Shown: one piece after another, positions 33,125-44,667 of the stretch | Position numbering within the stretch: position 1 is the stretch's first letter | How the letters are laid out: each line of letters opens with the position of its first letter | NCBI RefSeq assembly: GCF_012489685.1 | Contig: NC_080046.1 | Location: 35,303,176 to 35,367,175 of the forward strand | DNA: 64,000 bases | DNA from: Lotus japonicus | Taxonomy: Eukaryota; Streptophyta; Magnoliopsida; Fabales; Fabaceae | Direction of reading: 5' to 3' | Made by a program: the position numbers and the translations under genes | The notes under the pieces: model-generated | What the model was told of the DNA's origin: nothing | Databases searched by the model: none | What the model saw: the letters and a program-made list of their open reading frames with translations, nothing else

Positions 33125-34322
33125 TGAAGGTATGAAAAACGGTAGAAAGGGGGGTTTGAATAACGTTTTCAGTATAAAACTTCCACCTTAAAGATTTTGA
33201 CAAATCTTCGAGAACTAAGTGCTAAGATAAGAGATAGAAAAGCACACAAGGATTTTATCTGGTTCACTTGATAAATCACTCAAGCTACTCCAGTCCACCC
33301 GTTAAGGTGATTTCTCCTTCTTAGAATGAAGGCAATCCACTAATCAGGTAAGAGTTACAACTGCACTTGAAACCTACAAGTGACTAACAATTACACTGAC
33401 TTAGCTCACACTAAGATTCACTCTCTTAGTCTTCTCTAGGATCCGATCAGCCTTGATCTCCTAAAGGAACTAAACAAACTGTTTATCAAAGAATTGTTTA
33501 CAAGAGATTTGCTTCTAAAAAGCTAATAGTAAACTCAATGAATTTTCAGATGAAAGAAGCTTAGAAGAATTTAAGTTTGTCTTGCGCGTATGTGAATGCT
33601 TCTAGCCGTTTCTTTCAGTCTTCAGCCTCTTTATATACTCCAAGGATTAGGGTTGAGCGTTGCATGGGAAATGCTACCGTTGGAGGGCAGTTCTGGAAAT
33701 CCAGCTTCTGCTGTGTCTGAGACTGTTAGGTAGGTCGTCAGGAAGGTACAGTTGCTTTTGTACTTGGATAGCGACTGACCTTTAAACCTAGGAGACTTCT
33801 GATCAGGGGAATGCTTCATGTTGGAACTTGTGAAGCCGGTTGATCAGAGTCAGAGGGAAAGCCCAGATCCTCTGACCATTGTTTCTTCTGGTTCTGAACT
33901 CAGAGGGAAGAACATGGTCTTCAAAGTATCTTGCTTCTGGACAACAGAATTTCACTAATCAGCTTCTAGATCTTCAGAGTCTTCTACACCATCAGAATAT
34001 CTGAGCCTTCAGTGTTTCTTGGTTATCAGACTTTCTGGATCTTCAGAACTTCTAGTGACTGAGTCCACATCAGAGTTTGTATAACTTCAGAACTTCTGAA
34101 GCTTTTCCACTATTCATACTGAACATGGTGAATGCGAAAGCGTTGCTTGGGTTGCTCTTTATACACAGTGCTTCTGATTTGTGTGAGATTGAGTTGAGTC
34201 AGAGCCTGAAAATAGCACACTCAGAAGAACACGTTAGAGTACCACAATTGTTCATATCAAAAGGTTAACTTGTAATCATCAAAACATAGAGTTGTACTAC
34301 TAGATCAAAACTTGATCTTACA
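33125..34322 (-). mobile_element. SIRE LTR on its own (probable solo LTR), copy B
   Basis: Full-length LTR (minus strand TGTAAGATCAAG ... ATACCTTCA) but no polypurine tract or internal region follows at 34323. It is flanked by CCATG on the left and ACATG on the right, a 5-bp target duplication with one mismatch, as expected of a solo LTR left by LTR-LTR recombination. Relative to the copy at 19083 it has about ten single-base losses, mostly in runs of one base. Confidence 0.7.
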
Positions 34323-34434
34323 ACATGGAGGGAGAAAGAGATCAAAGATTTAAGTAGAGAGCTTGGTTCAAAGCATTCACATCATGAGGGAGTCATTTTT
34401 TCACCGTTTTTTTAGTTTCCTTTTAATAGTATAG
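34323..34434. other. Unassigned flank of the solo LTR
   Basis: About 110 bp starting ACATGGAGGGAG and ending at the gap. If the solo-LTR reading is right, this is the original right flank of the E1 insertion. Nothing recognised. Confidence 0.4.
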
Positions 34435-34534
34435 NNNNNNNNNNNNNNNNNNNNNNNNNNNNNNNNNNNNNNNNNNNNNNNNNNNNNNNNNNNNNNNNNN
34501 NNNNNNNNNNNNNNNNNNNNNNNNNNNNNNNNNN
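34435..34534. other. Assembly gap (100 N)
   Basis: Exactly 100 N. Both neighbouring SIRE segments are rich in single-base deletions compared with their other copies. Confidence 1.
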
Positions 34535-34984
34535 AGTTTTTCGAGAAATCGGCGCAGTATTATTAGCTAAACATGCTCTTGGGCACGTAGGGAAGATGTT
34601 TAGATAGAAAAATGAAGTTATCAGGATAGTTTTGCAAAAACCTCAAAACTATGAGCACAGAAAGACATAGAGAAAAGCTATGGAAAAGACGATCAGAGGT
34701 AAGGATTAACGACTATACCTCGACACCTTCAAGTAGCAACAGTTGAATCAACGATCAAGCAAGAAATGAAGAAAATCTTCTCTTCTCTCTCCTCTAGCAA
34801 ACTCGCGGCCTCTTGGAAGAAAATGGGTGAGTTTTTGTGATTTTTTCTCATTTCTTGGCTATATATAGAGGTTGGAAAAACGCGGGAAAATGAAAGTTTC
34901 GCGATTCCGATTTTTCCGGCTTCATTCTCCGTGAATTCTAAGATAGGTTTTGGCGACATAATTCCAAAACTCAAAAGAGGTTTC
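34535..34984 (-). mobile_element. Tekay-like LTR fragment, inverted
   Basis: The minus strand shows the family's LTR features: CCAAAACC-type purine tracts, GCCAAAACCTATCTTAGAAT, AAAAATCGGAATCGCGAAA, then a TATA box (CCTCTATATATAGCC, about 34857-34871). It matches the order seen at 10230-10350 and, inverted, at 2100-2300. It is cut at the right by the E2 insertion after GTTTC. Confidence 0.65.
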
Positions 34985-36202
34985 TGTAAGATCAAGTTTT
35001 GATCTAGTAGTACAACTCTATGTTTTGATGATTACAAGTTAACCTTTTGATATGAACAATTGTGGTACTCTAACGTGTTTTTCTGAGTGTGCTATTTACA
35101 GGCTCTGACCCTGACTCAATTTCACACAAATCAGAAGCACTGTGTATAAAGGGTAACCCAAGCAACGCTTTCGCATTCACCATGTTCAGTATGAACAGTG
35201 GAAAAGCTTCAGAAGATCTGAAGCTATACAAACTCTGATGAGGACTCAGTCGCTAGAAGCTCTGATGATCCAGAAGTTCTGACAACCAAAAAAACACTGA
35301 AGGTTCAGATGTTCCGATGGTGTAGAAGACTCTGAAGATCCAGAAGCTGAATAGTGGAAACTCTGAAGTCCAGAAGCAAGAAACTCTGAAGGCCATGTTC
35401 TTCCCTCTGAGTTCAGAATCAGAAGATACAATGGTCAGAGGATCTGTGCTTTCCCTCTGACTCTGATCAACCTGCTTCACAAGTTCCAATACGAAGCATT
35501 CCTCTGATCAGAAGTCTCCTAGGTTAAAAGGTCAAGTCGCTATCCAAGTACAAAAGCAAGTGTACCTTCCTGACGACCTACCTAACGTTCTCAGCCACAG
35601 CAGAAGCTGGATTTTCCAGAACTGCCCTCCAACGGTAGCATTTCCATGCAACGCTCAACCCTAATCCTTGGAGTATATATAGAGGCTGAAGATTGAAAGA
35701 AGCGGCTACAACAAGAAGAAAAAAAGATACAAGAAGCAATACACACGCGCAAGACATATTCTAAGCTTTCTTTCATCTTGTAATTTATTTTAGTTTACAC
35801 TCAGCTTATTCAGAAGCAAACCCTTGTAAACACCAACCTCAAACAGTTGTTTGATTTTTCCTTTAGGAGATCAAGGTTGATCGGATCCTAGAGAAGACTA
35901 AGAGAGTGAATCTTAGTGTGAGCTAAGTCAGTGTAATTGTTAGTCACTTGTAGGTTTCAAGTGCAGTTGTAACTCTTACCTGATTAGTGGATTGCCTTCA
36001 TTCTAAGAAGGAAGAAATCACCTTAACGGTGGACTGGAGTAGCTTGAGTGATTTATCAAGTGAACCAGGATAAAATCCTTGTGTGCTTTCTATCTCTATC
36101 TTTGCACTTAGTTCTCGAAAAGATTTGTTAAAATCTTTAAGGTGGTAGTTTTGTACTGAAAACGTTATTCAAACCCCCCCTTTCTACCGTTTCATACCTT
36201 CA
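34985..36202 (+). mobile_element. E2 5' LTR
   Basis: TGTAAGATCAAG ... CATACCTTCA. The TATA box TATATATAGAGG is at about 35674. Many TCTGA/TCAGA and CAGAAG microrepeats fill the U3 part. Preceded by GTTTC, presumably the target site; the other side is lost. Confidence 0.92.
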
Positions 36203-36203
36203 A

Positions 36204-36215
36204 TTGTATCAGAGC
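36204..36215 (+). promoter_or_regulatory. E2 primer binding site (one base short)
   Basis: TTGTATCAGAGC; E3 has TTGGTATCAGAGC. The missing G is one of several single-base losses in this part of E2. Confidence 0.75.
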
Positions 36216-36273
36216 GCAAGTTCTGATTACCACACCTAACAGTGTTCAGTGATCCGGCCGGTTGTGAAAAACA

Positions 36274-37425
36274 ATGGCTGCCACCACCAGTGAAACTCAA
36301 AGAGATGTTACAACGCAAAGCCTCCTATGTTCGATGGTCAAAGTTCGAATATTGGAAAGATAGACTGGAAAGTTTCTTTCTGGGTTTCGATGCAGATCTC
36401 TGGGATATTATTGTGGATGCTATGAGCGTCCAGTTGATGCAGATGGCAAAAAAATCCCAAGGTCAGAGATGTCTGCAGATCAAAAGAAGCTGTACTCACA
36501 ACATCATAAAGCAAGAGCAATTCTTCTAAGTGCTATCTCCTATGAGGAGTACCAGAAGATTACAGATCGTGAGTTTGCTAAAGGCATTTTTGATTCTCTG
36601 AAGATGTCTCATGAAGAAACAAGAAAGTCAAAGAATCAAAGGCATTGTCTTTGATCCAAAAGTATGAATCCTTCATCATGGAGCCAAATGAGTCCATTGA
36701 AGAAATGTTCTCCAGATTTCAACTGCTTGTAGCTGGCATACGTCCTCTCAACAAGAGCTACACAACAAAAGATCACGTCATAAGGTCATCAGGTGTCTTC
36801 CTGAAAGTTGGATGCCTTTGGTGACTTCAATAGAGCTCACGAGAGATGTTGAGAATATGAGTTTAGAAGAACTCATCAGCATTTTGAAATGCCATGAGCT
36901 GAACGCTCAGAGATGCAAGATCTGAGGAAAAAGTCCATAGCCTTGAAATCCAAATCTGAAAAGGCTAAGGTTGAGAAGTCAAAGCTCTTCAAGCTGAAGA
37001 AAAGAATCTGAAGAAGCATCAGAAGATTCTGATGAAGATGAGCTGACTCTGATCTCCAAGAGACTCAACCGCATCTGGAAGCACAGCAGAGCAAGTTCAA
37101 AGGCTCTGGAAAGGCAAGAGGAAAGTCTGAATCCTCAGGTCAGAAGAAGTCATCAATCAAGGAAGTCACTTGCTTGAGTGCAAAGAATCAGGGCACTACA
37201 AAAGTGACTGTCCAAAATTGAAGAAGGACAAGAAGCCAAAGAAGCACTTCAAGACCAAGAAGAGTCTGATGGTGACATTCGATGAATCAGAGTCAGAGGA
37301 TGTTGACTCTGATGGTGAAGTCCAAGACTCATGCTATTGTCAAAGACAAAGGAACAGAGTCAAAGGAAGCTGTGACTCTGACTCAGAATCAGAAGGAGAT
37401 CCAGACTCTGACGATGAAAAATGAG
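36274..37425 (+). pseudogene. E2 gag, multiply frameshifted, ending at a splice-like junction
   Basis: Starts ATGGCTGCCACC like E3 gag. Compared with E3 I count at least 13 single-base deletions, mostly one G lost from GG or GGG (for example AGATGTTAC for AGATGGTTAC, ATAAGGTC for ATAAGGGTC), and one added A. Frames are therefore scattered, including through the zinc knuckle ([13 protein letters not shown] after a lost T). At 37425, after ATGAG, sequence jumps straight to ATATCC, the acceptor side of the 643-nt segment. Ignoring the small indels, this fuses Gag residue 388 in frame to pol. Confidence 0.8.
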
Positions 37426-40400
37426 ATATCCTTGATAGCTCCACTGAAACACCAATCATGGTATCTGGACAGTGGATGCTCGCGTCACATGACGGGAGAA
37501 AAGCGTATGTTCCGAGAGCTGAAACTTAAGCCTGGAGGCGAAGTTGGCTTTGGAGGAAATGAAAAGGGTAAAATTATTGGTACTGGTACTATTTGTGTAG
37601 ATAGTAGTCCATGCATTGATAATGTTTTATTGGTAGACGGCTTAACACATAACTTATTGTCTATAAGTCAATTAGCTGACAAGGGTTATGATGTTATATT
37701 CAATCAAAAGTCCTGCCGGGCTGTAAGTCAGATCGATGGCTCTGTTCTGTTTAACAGCAAGAGGAAGAACAACATTTATAAGATCAGATTATCTGAGTTG
37801 GAGGCTCAGAATGTGAAGTGCCTTCTGTCTGTTAATGAAGAGCAGTGGGTATGGCATAGACGGTTAGGGCATGCCAGTATGAGAAAGATTTCTCAGCTGA
37901 GCAAGCTAAACCTTGTCAGGGGCTTACCCAATCTGAAGTTCGCTTCAGACGCTCTTTGTGAAGCATGTCAGAAAGGCAAATTCACAAAAGTCCCTTTCAA
38001 GGCAAAGAATGTTGTCTCAACCTCAAGGCCGTTAGAACTTCTGCATATCGACCTGTTTGGACCAGTGAAAACTGAGTCTATAGGTGGCAAGAGATATGGG
38101 ATGGTTATCGTTGATGACTATAGCCGCTGGACATGGGTAAAGTTTCTAACCCGCAAGGATGAGTCTCATGCTGTGTTCTCTACCTTCATTGCTCAAGTGC
38201 AAAACGAGAAGGCTTGTAGAATTGTGCGTGTCAGAAGTGACCATGGTGGAGAGTTTGAGAATGACAAGTTTGAGAGTCTGTTTGATTCCTATGGAATTAC
38301 ACATGATTTCTCTTGTCCCAGAACTCCTCAACAAAATGGTGTTGTTGAGAGGAAGAACAGAACTCTTCAGGAGATGGCTAGAACCATGCTCCAAGAAACT
38401 GGCATGGCTAAGCACTTTTGGGCAGAGGCAGTAAATACAGCATGTTACATTCAGAACAGAATCTCTGTGAGACCAATTCTGAATAAGACTCCTTATGAAT
38501 TGTGGAAGAACATAAAACCCAACATTTCTTATTTTCATCCTTTTGGCTGTGTTTGTTATGTTCTCAATACTAAGGATAGATTGCATAAATTTGATGCTAA
38601 ATCTTCTAAGTGTCTATTACTTGGTTATTCTGATAGATCTAAAGGTTTTAGATTTTATAATACTGATGCTAAGACTATTGAAGAATCTATTCATGTTAGA
38701 TTTGATGATAAGCTTGACTCTGACCAGTCAAAGCTAGTTGAAAAGTTTGCAGATTTAAGCATTAATGTTTCTGACAAAGGCAAAGCTCCAGAGGAAGTTG
38801 AGCCAGAGGAAGATGAACCAGAGGAAGAAGCTGGTCCCTCTAACTCACAAACTCTGAAGAAGAGCAGAATCACTGCAGCTCATCCTAAGGAATTGATTCT
38901 GGGCAACAAAGATGAACCAGTCAGAACCAGATCTGCCTTCAGACCCTCTGAAGAGACCTTGCTGAGTCTGAAAGGATTGGTGTCCTTAATTGAACCCAAG
39001 TCCATAGATGAAGCTCTTCAGGACAAGGATTGGATTCTGGCCATGGAAGAAGAATTGAATCAATTCTCCAAGAACGATGTTTGGAGCTTAGTGAAGAAGC
39101 CTGAGAATGTCCATGTTATTGGAACGAAATGGGTATTCAGAAACAAGCTAAATGAGAAAGGAGATGTAGTCAGAAACAAGGCAAGGCTAGTTGCTCAAGG
39201 CTACAGCCAGCAGGAAGGAATAGACTACACTGAAACATTTGCTCCAGTAGCAAGACTGGAGGCAATCAGACTATTGATTTCTTTCTCAGTAAATCACAAC
39301 ATAGTTCTACATCAGATGGACGTAAAGAGTGCCTTCCTAAATGGTTATATCTCAGAGGAAGTCTATGTTCATCAACCCCCAGGTTTTGAAGATGAAAAGA
39401 AACCAGACCATGTGTTCAAATTGAAGAAATCACTCTACGGTCTGAAGCAAGCTCCCAGAGCATGGTATGAGAGACTTAGCTCATTCCTTCTGGAGAATGA
39501 GTTTGTAAGGGGTAAAGTAGATACAACTCTCTTTTGCAAGACTTATAAAGATGATATCTTAATTGTGCAAATTTATGTTGATGATATTATATTTGGTTCT
39601 GCTAATCAATCTCTATGCAAAGAATTTTCTGAGATGATGCAGGCTGAATTTGAGATGAGTATGATGGGAGAATTAAAGTACTTTCTGGGAATACAAGTTG
39701 ATCAAACACCAGAAGGAACATATATCCATCAGAGCAAGTACACTAAAGAACTTCTGAAGAAGTTCAATATGCTGGAATCTACAGTGGCCAAGACTCCAAT
39801 GCATCCAACATGCATTCTGGAAAAAGAAGATATAAGTGGTAAAGTATGTCAGAAGCTCTATCGTGGCATGATAGGTTCACTTCTGTACTTAACTGCATCT
39901 AGGCCAGACATATTATTTAGTGTTCATTTATGTGCTCGTTTCCAATCAGATCCAAGGGAAACCCACTTAACTGCTGTTAAGAGGATCCTAAGGTATCTGA
40001 AAGGCACCACTAACCTTGGCTTGATGTATAAGAAAACATCAGAGTATAAGCTTTCAGGTTATTGTGATGCTGATTATGCTGGAGATAGAACAGAGAGAAA
40101 AAGTACTTCTGGAAATTGTCAATTTCTGGGAAGCAATCTAGTCTCATGGGCAAGCAAGAGGCAATCAACCATTGCTCTATCAACTGCAGAGGCAGAATAT
40201 ATCTCAGCAGCAATATGCAGCACTCAGATGCTCTGGATGAAACATCAGCTGGAGGATTATCAGATCCTTGAGAGCAATATCCCAATCTATTGTGATAACA
40301 CTGCTGCAATTTCGTTGAGCAAGAATCCTATCTTGCATTCAAGGGCAAAGCACATTGAGGTAAAGTATCACTTCATTAGAGATTATGTGCAGAAGGGCGT

Positions 40401-40521
40401 ACTTCTTCTGAAGTTTGTTGATACTGACCATCAATGGGCAGATATCTTTACAAAGCCCTTAGCTGAAGATAGATTTAATTTTATTCTGAAAAATCTAAAC
40501 ATGGACTTTTGTCCAGAGTGA
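37426..40521 (+). CDS. E2 copia-type pol (protease, integrase, RT, RNase H)
   Basis: An uninterrupted 1031-codon frame from the junction to the stop. Numbered from 37426: protease D15 (YLDSG), GAG-pre-integrase H-x-H/CEAC region about 144-185, integrase D209 (HIDLF), D272 (SDHGG) and E308 (VVERK) with exact 35-residue spacing, reverse transcriptase active site Y717-V-D-D, and RNase H from D881 (CDADYAG). A poly-E stretch ([16 protein letters not shown]) links integrase to reverse transcriptase. All catalytic residues are present. It has no start of its own: it depends on gag translation, which is broken upstream in this copy. Nearly identical to E3 pol. Confidence 0.93.
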   Translation: MSLIAPLKHQSWYLDSGCSRHMTGEKRMFRELKLKPGGEVGFGGNEKGKIIGTGTICVDSSPCIDNVLLVDGLTHNLLSISQLADKGYDVIFNQKSCRAVSQIDGSVLFNSKRKNNIYKIRLSELEAQNVKCLLSVNEEQWVWHRRLGHASMRKISQLSKLNLVRGLPNLKFASDALCEACQKGKFTKVPFKAKNVVSTSRPLELLHIDLFGPVKTESIGGKRYGMVIVDDYSRWTWVKFLTRKDESHAVFSTFIAQVQNEKACRIVRVRSDHGGEFENDKFESLFDSYGITHDFSCPRTPQQNGVVERKNRTLQEMARTMLQETGMAKHFWAEAVNTACYIQNRISVRPILNKTPYELWKNIKPNISYFHPFGCVCYVLNTKDRLHKFDAKSSKCLLLGYSDRSKGFRFYNTDAKTIEESIHVRFDDKLDSDQSKLVEKFADLSINVSDKGKAPEEVEPEEDEPEEEAGPSNSQTLKKSRITAAHPKELILGNKDEPVRTRSAFRPSEETLLSLKGLVSLIEPKSIDEALQDKDWILAMEEELNQFSKNDVWSLVKKPENVHVIGTKWVFRNKLNEKGDVVRNKARLVAQGYSQQEGIDYTETFAPVARLEAIRLLISFSVNHNIVLHQMDVKSAFLNGYISEEVYVHQPPGFEDEKKPDHVFKLKKSLYGLKQAPRAWYERLSSFLLENEFVRGKVDTTLFCKTYKDDILIVQIYVDDIIFGSANQSLCKEFSEMMQAEFEMSMMGELKYFLGIQVDQTPEGTYIHQSKYTKELLKKFNMLESTVAKTPMHPTCILEKEDISGKVCQKLYRGMIGSLLYLTASRPDILFSVHLCARFQSDPRETHLTAVKRILRYLKGTTNLGLMYKKTSEYKLSGYCDADYAGDRTERKSTSGNCQFLGSNLVSWASKRQSTIALSTAEAEYISAAICSTQMLWMKHQLEDYQILESNIPIYCDNTAAISLSKNPILHSRAKHIEVKYHFIRDYVQKGVLLLKFVDTDHQWADIFTKPLAEDRFNFILKNLNMDFCPE

Positions 40522-40820
40522 AGATAGATCAGAACCTCTGACTATGATACTTCTTGATCAGAAGATGTCTAGTCCAGAAGGTAACTCAATCAGAGTGTGT
40601 GTGCCCACTGGTACTGACTCTGAAGCTGAGACAACAACACGTGCGTCAGAATTTCTGATGCATAGTTCCTTGTGCCCGTGTGACAGTCTGTTGTGATTGC
40701 GTGTAGATATGCTTATCTCCTGTGTGTGATTGTGTATTTTACTGTTACTGTCTATCTTTAATTTTCAACCGTTGATCTTAAAGTGCTTTTTGAATCAACA
40801 ACGGTTATTTGATAAAACCC

Positions 40821-40833
40821 ACTATACACACAC
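40821..40833 (+). promoter_or_regulatory. Possible internal promoter of the E2 accessory ORF
   Basis: ACTATACACACAC followed by a CT-rich leader (TTCTCTCTCACTTCC and more) and the ATG about 140 nt downstream. The block is shared with E1 and E3. Weak TATA match. Confidence 0.35.
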
Positions 40834-40964
40834 GTTCTCTCTCACTTCCGGTTTTCACTCTCGCACTCCCTGCTTTTCAAAACCGCCTCCTTCGTGATTT
40901 CTCTCTCGATCTCTCTTCATCCTTCAAACTTCATCTTCTACCTCAAACCTTCAACCTCTTCAAA

Positions 40965-43813
40965 ATGGTGAGACAAACCAGAAGATCTACTGCAGATGCA
41001 CCTCAGTTCCCTCACATGGTAGTCGGTTGGCAACGGGTCAACGGGGCTCTGAGAACCCAGCACAAGAACAAGCTCAAGCTCAAGAGGAGATTGTTCCTAT
41101 TGCAGAACGGGGCTGTGCCGTTCACTGTGTATTTCCTCCTGAGGAACTCCAAGTCCTTGCAGAATGGAGATTCAACCTCGACAACTTGGCTGCAAATGGG
41201 TTTGATCTCCGTCCTGAAGTCCAAGCTCAAGGTTGGGGAAACTACTTCAATCGACTTCGAGGACCGGTGTATGAGAAGCTAGTAAAGGAATTCTGGAAGC
41301 ACGCTGATTGTGATGACACTCAGGTGGTCTCTTACATACTGGGTAGGAAGATCATCATCACGGAGAAGTCATTCGTGAATCTGCTAGGTGCAGAAACTGC
41401 TCATGGGTATCGGTTCTCACTGACGGAATCGAAGCTGAAACCCAGAACCAAGGACATCGTCAACAAGGCCCTGTACACCACCTTCAAACCGGGCAAGACG
41501 AGCTACAAAGTGATGGACCTTCAACCCAAACTCAGGGTCTGGCACAAGATCCTGCTCAACTGCATCAATCAACGACCAAAGGGCAGTTCTCCAGACTACA
41601 TCAACTTCAATCAGAAGGCGATGCTGTTCTTCATTCAAGACAAGGAGAAGATCTGCCTTCCCTACTTCCTGTTCTCCTATTTGAAGGAATGCATCCGGAA
41701 GTCTCGCACCACCTCCTCCATCAAGTCAGCCATCAAATATATCCCTTTTGGGAGGCTGATCTCAGACTTTCTCATTGAAAGCAACTTGGTGCAAGATTTG
41801 ATCAATGCTGGTTGCACAGAGGACTTGAGCACAATTGTTAGCGATGTCTTCACTGCCAACTCTCTGAAGAAGATGGGTTTGGTCCAGAAGAAGATTGCTC
41901 CTGCTCATGAGGACACATCTTCTGAGATCAGAGGAAGAAGAATGCCTCTGAATGACTACCCTCTGTGGACTCAAGCAGACCATCCTGAAGCCATCAGATG
42001 CTATGTTGAAGACCTCAGGGCTCAAGGATTCGAGATTGACCTTGATGATTTCGTCAGCAGACTTCCACCAGCTCCAGAGTTTCCTTCTCCTCCCAAGAAG
42101 AAAACCAAGAGGAAGATGGTTCTGGACGAATCCTCAGAGGAATCTGATGTCCCTCTGGTCAAGAAGGCGAAGAGCAAGCCTGATGATGATGATGGTGATG
42201 ATAGTGAGGATGGTCCTCCAAAGAAGAAGCAGAAGAAAGTCAGAATTGTGGTGAAGCCTACTCGGGTGGAACCAGCTGCTGCAGAGGTCAGAAGGACTGA
42301 ACCTCCTGCCAGAGTGACTCGATCATCAGCACATACAAGTAAGCCTGCACTTACCTCTGATGATGATTTGAATTTATTTGATGCACTCCCAATTTCTGCC
42401 TTACTCCAACACTCTTCAAATCCCCTCACTCCTATTCATGAATCCCAGCCAGCCGCACAAACCACCTCTCCACCACATTCCCCAAGATCTTCATTCTTTC
42501 AACCTTCTCCTACTGAAGCACCACTCTGGAATTTGCTTCAGAACCAACCCTCTAGGTCAGAAGATCCAACCTCTCTCCTTACCATTCCATACGACCCATT
42601 AACTTCTGAACCCATCATCCCCAACCAACCAGAACCCAAACCAACAGAACCACAACCCAGAACGTCTGATCACTCTGCTCCCAGAGCATCAGCACGTCCT
42701 GCTGTCAGAACCACGGATACAGACTCTTCATCAGCCTTCACACCTGTATCCTTCCCCATCAATGTCTTTGACTCTCCTCCCTCCAATACCTCTGAATCAC
42801 TTAGAAAATTCATGGAGGTTAGGAAAGAGAAGGTATCTGCCTTGGAAGAATATTACCTTACCTGTCCAAGCCCTAGGCAATATCCTGGCCCTAGACCTGA
42901 ACGTCTAGTTGACCCAGATGAACCTATCTTGGCCAATCCTATCCAAGAGGCAGACCCCTTAGTCCAACAGGCTCACCCTGTCCCTGACCAACAAGAGCCA
43001 ATTCAACCAGACCCTGAACCTGAACAATCAGTATCTAACCAATCCTCGGTTAGATCACCTCACCCTCTGGTTGAAACTTCAGACCCTCACCGTGGAACCT
43101 CTGAACCCAATGCTCCCATAATTAACATTGGTTCTCCACAAGGTGCCTCTGAAGCTCATAGCAGCAATCACCCAGCCTCTCCTGCACCCAACCTCTCCAT
43201 CATTCCCTATACTCACCTTCAACCCACATCTCTCTCTGAGTGCATCAATATTTTCAATCATGAAGCCTCCTTGAGGCTCCGCAATGTGCACGGTCAGACT
43301 GACCTCAGTGAGAATGCTGAAAATGTGGCTGATGAGTGGAACAATTTGAGCACTTGGCTGGTGGCTCAGTTTCCCGTTATGCTGCAGCTCCTGCATGCAG
43401 AGGGAAGTCAGAGCATTGAGGCTGCAAAGCAAAGGTTTGCTAGGAGGGTGGCTCTTCATGAACTCGAACAGAGAACCAAGCTTCTTGAAGCCATTGAAGA
43501 AGCCAAGAGACAGAAAGAACAAGAAGAAGAAGCTGCCCGTCAAGCAGCAGCTCAGGCTGAACAAGCCAGACTTGAGGCAGAACGTCTTGAAGCTGAGGCT
43601 GAGGCAGAGCGACTTGCACCAGTTCTGTTTACTCCTGCTGCTTCTGCTTCCATTCCAGAACCTCAAGCTGCTCAGAACGTTCCTTCCAGCTCTACTCCGA
43701 CAAGCTCATCCAGACTCGACATCATGGAACAACGTCTTGACACTCATGAATCCATGCTGATTGAGATGAAGCACATGATGATGGAACTTCTGCGCCGTAC
43801 TGACAAATCTTAG
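40965..43813 (+). pseudogene. SIRE accessory protein of E2, one frameshift
   Basis: ATG at 40965 (MVRQTRRSTADAPQF). A lost G near 41024 (GTCGGTTGG for GTCGGGTTGG in E3) shifts the frame after about 20 codons; the rest, 41027-43813, is intact. Content matches the E1 protein: PF20167-like N-terminal domain (LVKEFWKHADCDD, GRKIIITEKSFVNLLG, LRVWHKILLNCIN), basic patches (PPKKKTKRK, PPKKKQKKVR), P/S/T-rich middle, Ala/Glu-rich coiled coil and a closing helix (LDIMEQRLDTHESMLIEMK). Length without the lesion would be about 949 aa. Confidence 0.78.
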
Positions 43814-44027
43814 TTTTTTAGGATCTCTTCTTTTTCTTCCTTTTCCTTTTTATTTAACGTTGTTTTATTTAAACTCTGCTTATTTACTTACTTTAATTTG
43901 TTCATTTGTGATTCTATATGCATATATCTATATATATTTGTGGCACATATGTTTGCAAAACCTGTTTTATTCATAATTGTTCTATGTTTACATCATAATT
44001 CTTTCCATCATACATTATTCCCTATAT

Positions 44028-44420
44028 CTAGAATGGAGGATCCTTCCTCATTCTTCTGCATTCTTGGCGCTGCTCCACTCTTTCCTTCTCCAGACGATCC
44101 AATGCATACTCTATGTTGCCAAGTTTGATGCTCAGATCATCTTTTTCTAGACTATCTTCTGTCGTCTTGAGTCTCTTTTCCACAGTCTCCTTCTCTTCCA
44201 GCAGATTCAGCTCCCGCTGGCAAAGCTCCTGAATCTCTTCCACGAAGCAGAGGAACTCCTTCAGATCTTTCTCCATCTCTGGACCAAGATCTTCTTCAAG
44301 CAGTGTCTTCGTCAGCTCTTGTATGGTCTTTGTACCATCGGGATGCCTAATATTGAGGAACATATCTTCCTCAAACGCCTTCCTTCTGAGCTCTTCTAAT
44401 GCCATTCTGTATGATGCCAT
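44028..44420 (-). CDS. Antisense coiled-coil ORF of E2 (130 aa)
   Basis: MASYRMALEELRRKAFEED ... RRMRKDPPF, start ATG at 44420. Same length as the E1 copy with no indel; differs from the E3 copy at one residue (C58 against G58). Mostly predicted coiled coil. Convergent with the accessory ORF, which ends 214 bp away. A TATA box lies 59 bp upstream. Unlike gag and the accessory ORF of E2 it has no frameshift. Function unknown. Confidence 0.7.
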   Translation of the reverse strand: MASYRMALEELRRKAFEEDMFLNIRHPDGTKTIQELTKTLLEEDLGPEMEKDLKEFLCFVEEIQELCQRELNLLEEKETVEKRLKTTEDSLEKDDLSIKLGNIEYALDRLEKERVEQRQECRRMRKDPPF

Positions 44421-44471
44421 TTTTTTTTCTGAATATTATTCGAGGTGTGAAGCTTACCTTTCTCTCCAACG

Positions 44472-44479
44472 TTTTTATA
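44472..44479 (-). promoter_or_regulatory. TATA box of the E2 antisense ORF
   Basis: Minus strand CCTATAAAAACGTTGG, 59 bp before the ATG. Equivalent in position to TATATAAA of E1 and identical to E3. Confidence 0.55.
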
Positions 44480-44667
44480 GGCTTCACTTTCTCTCTGAAA
44501 GTTAATGCTCTTACAGTTTCTCGAGGTTAAGTACTTGGTAACTGACCCTTCTATTTCCTCACTTGACCGGTGGTAAACGTTCATCCCTTGCATTAACTCT
44601 TCTATTTATTATCGCCTCACTCTGATTCTTACATCGTCTTCATTTTCTTTCAACTTAGACCTTCTCT

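Larger units (their letters stand above)
29519..34322. repeat. Second copy (B) of Athila tail, LTR and SIRE LTR
   Basis: 29519-34322 repeats 15475-20291 with only scattered differences (examples: GAGCC/GAGTC, TTTGG/TTGGG, ATCACTGG/ATCATTGG), 4804 against 4817 bp. Most length differences are single-base losses in the SIRE LTR part. The left junction falls inside coding DNA: E1 gag up to ...CCATGATG joins Athila integrase from ATGGAGCTG, sharing ATG. This fits a tandem duplication with a unit of 14,044 bp. Confidence 0.9.
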
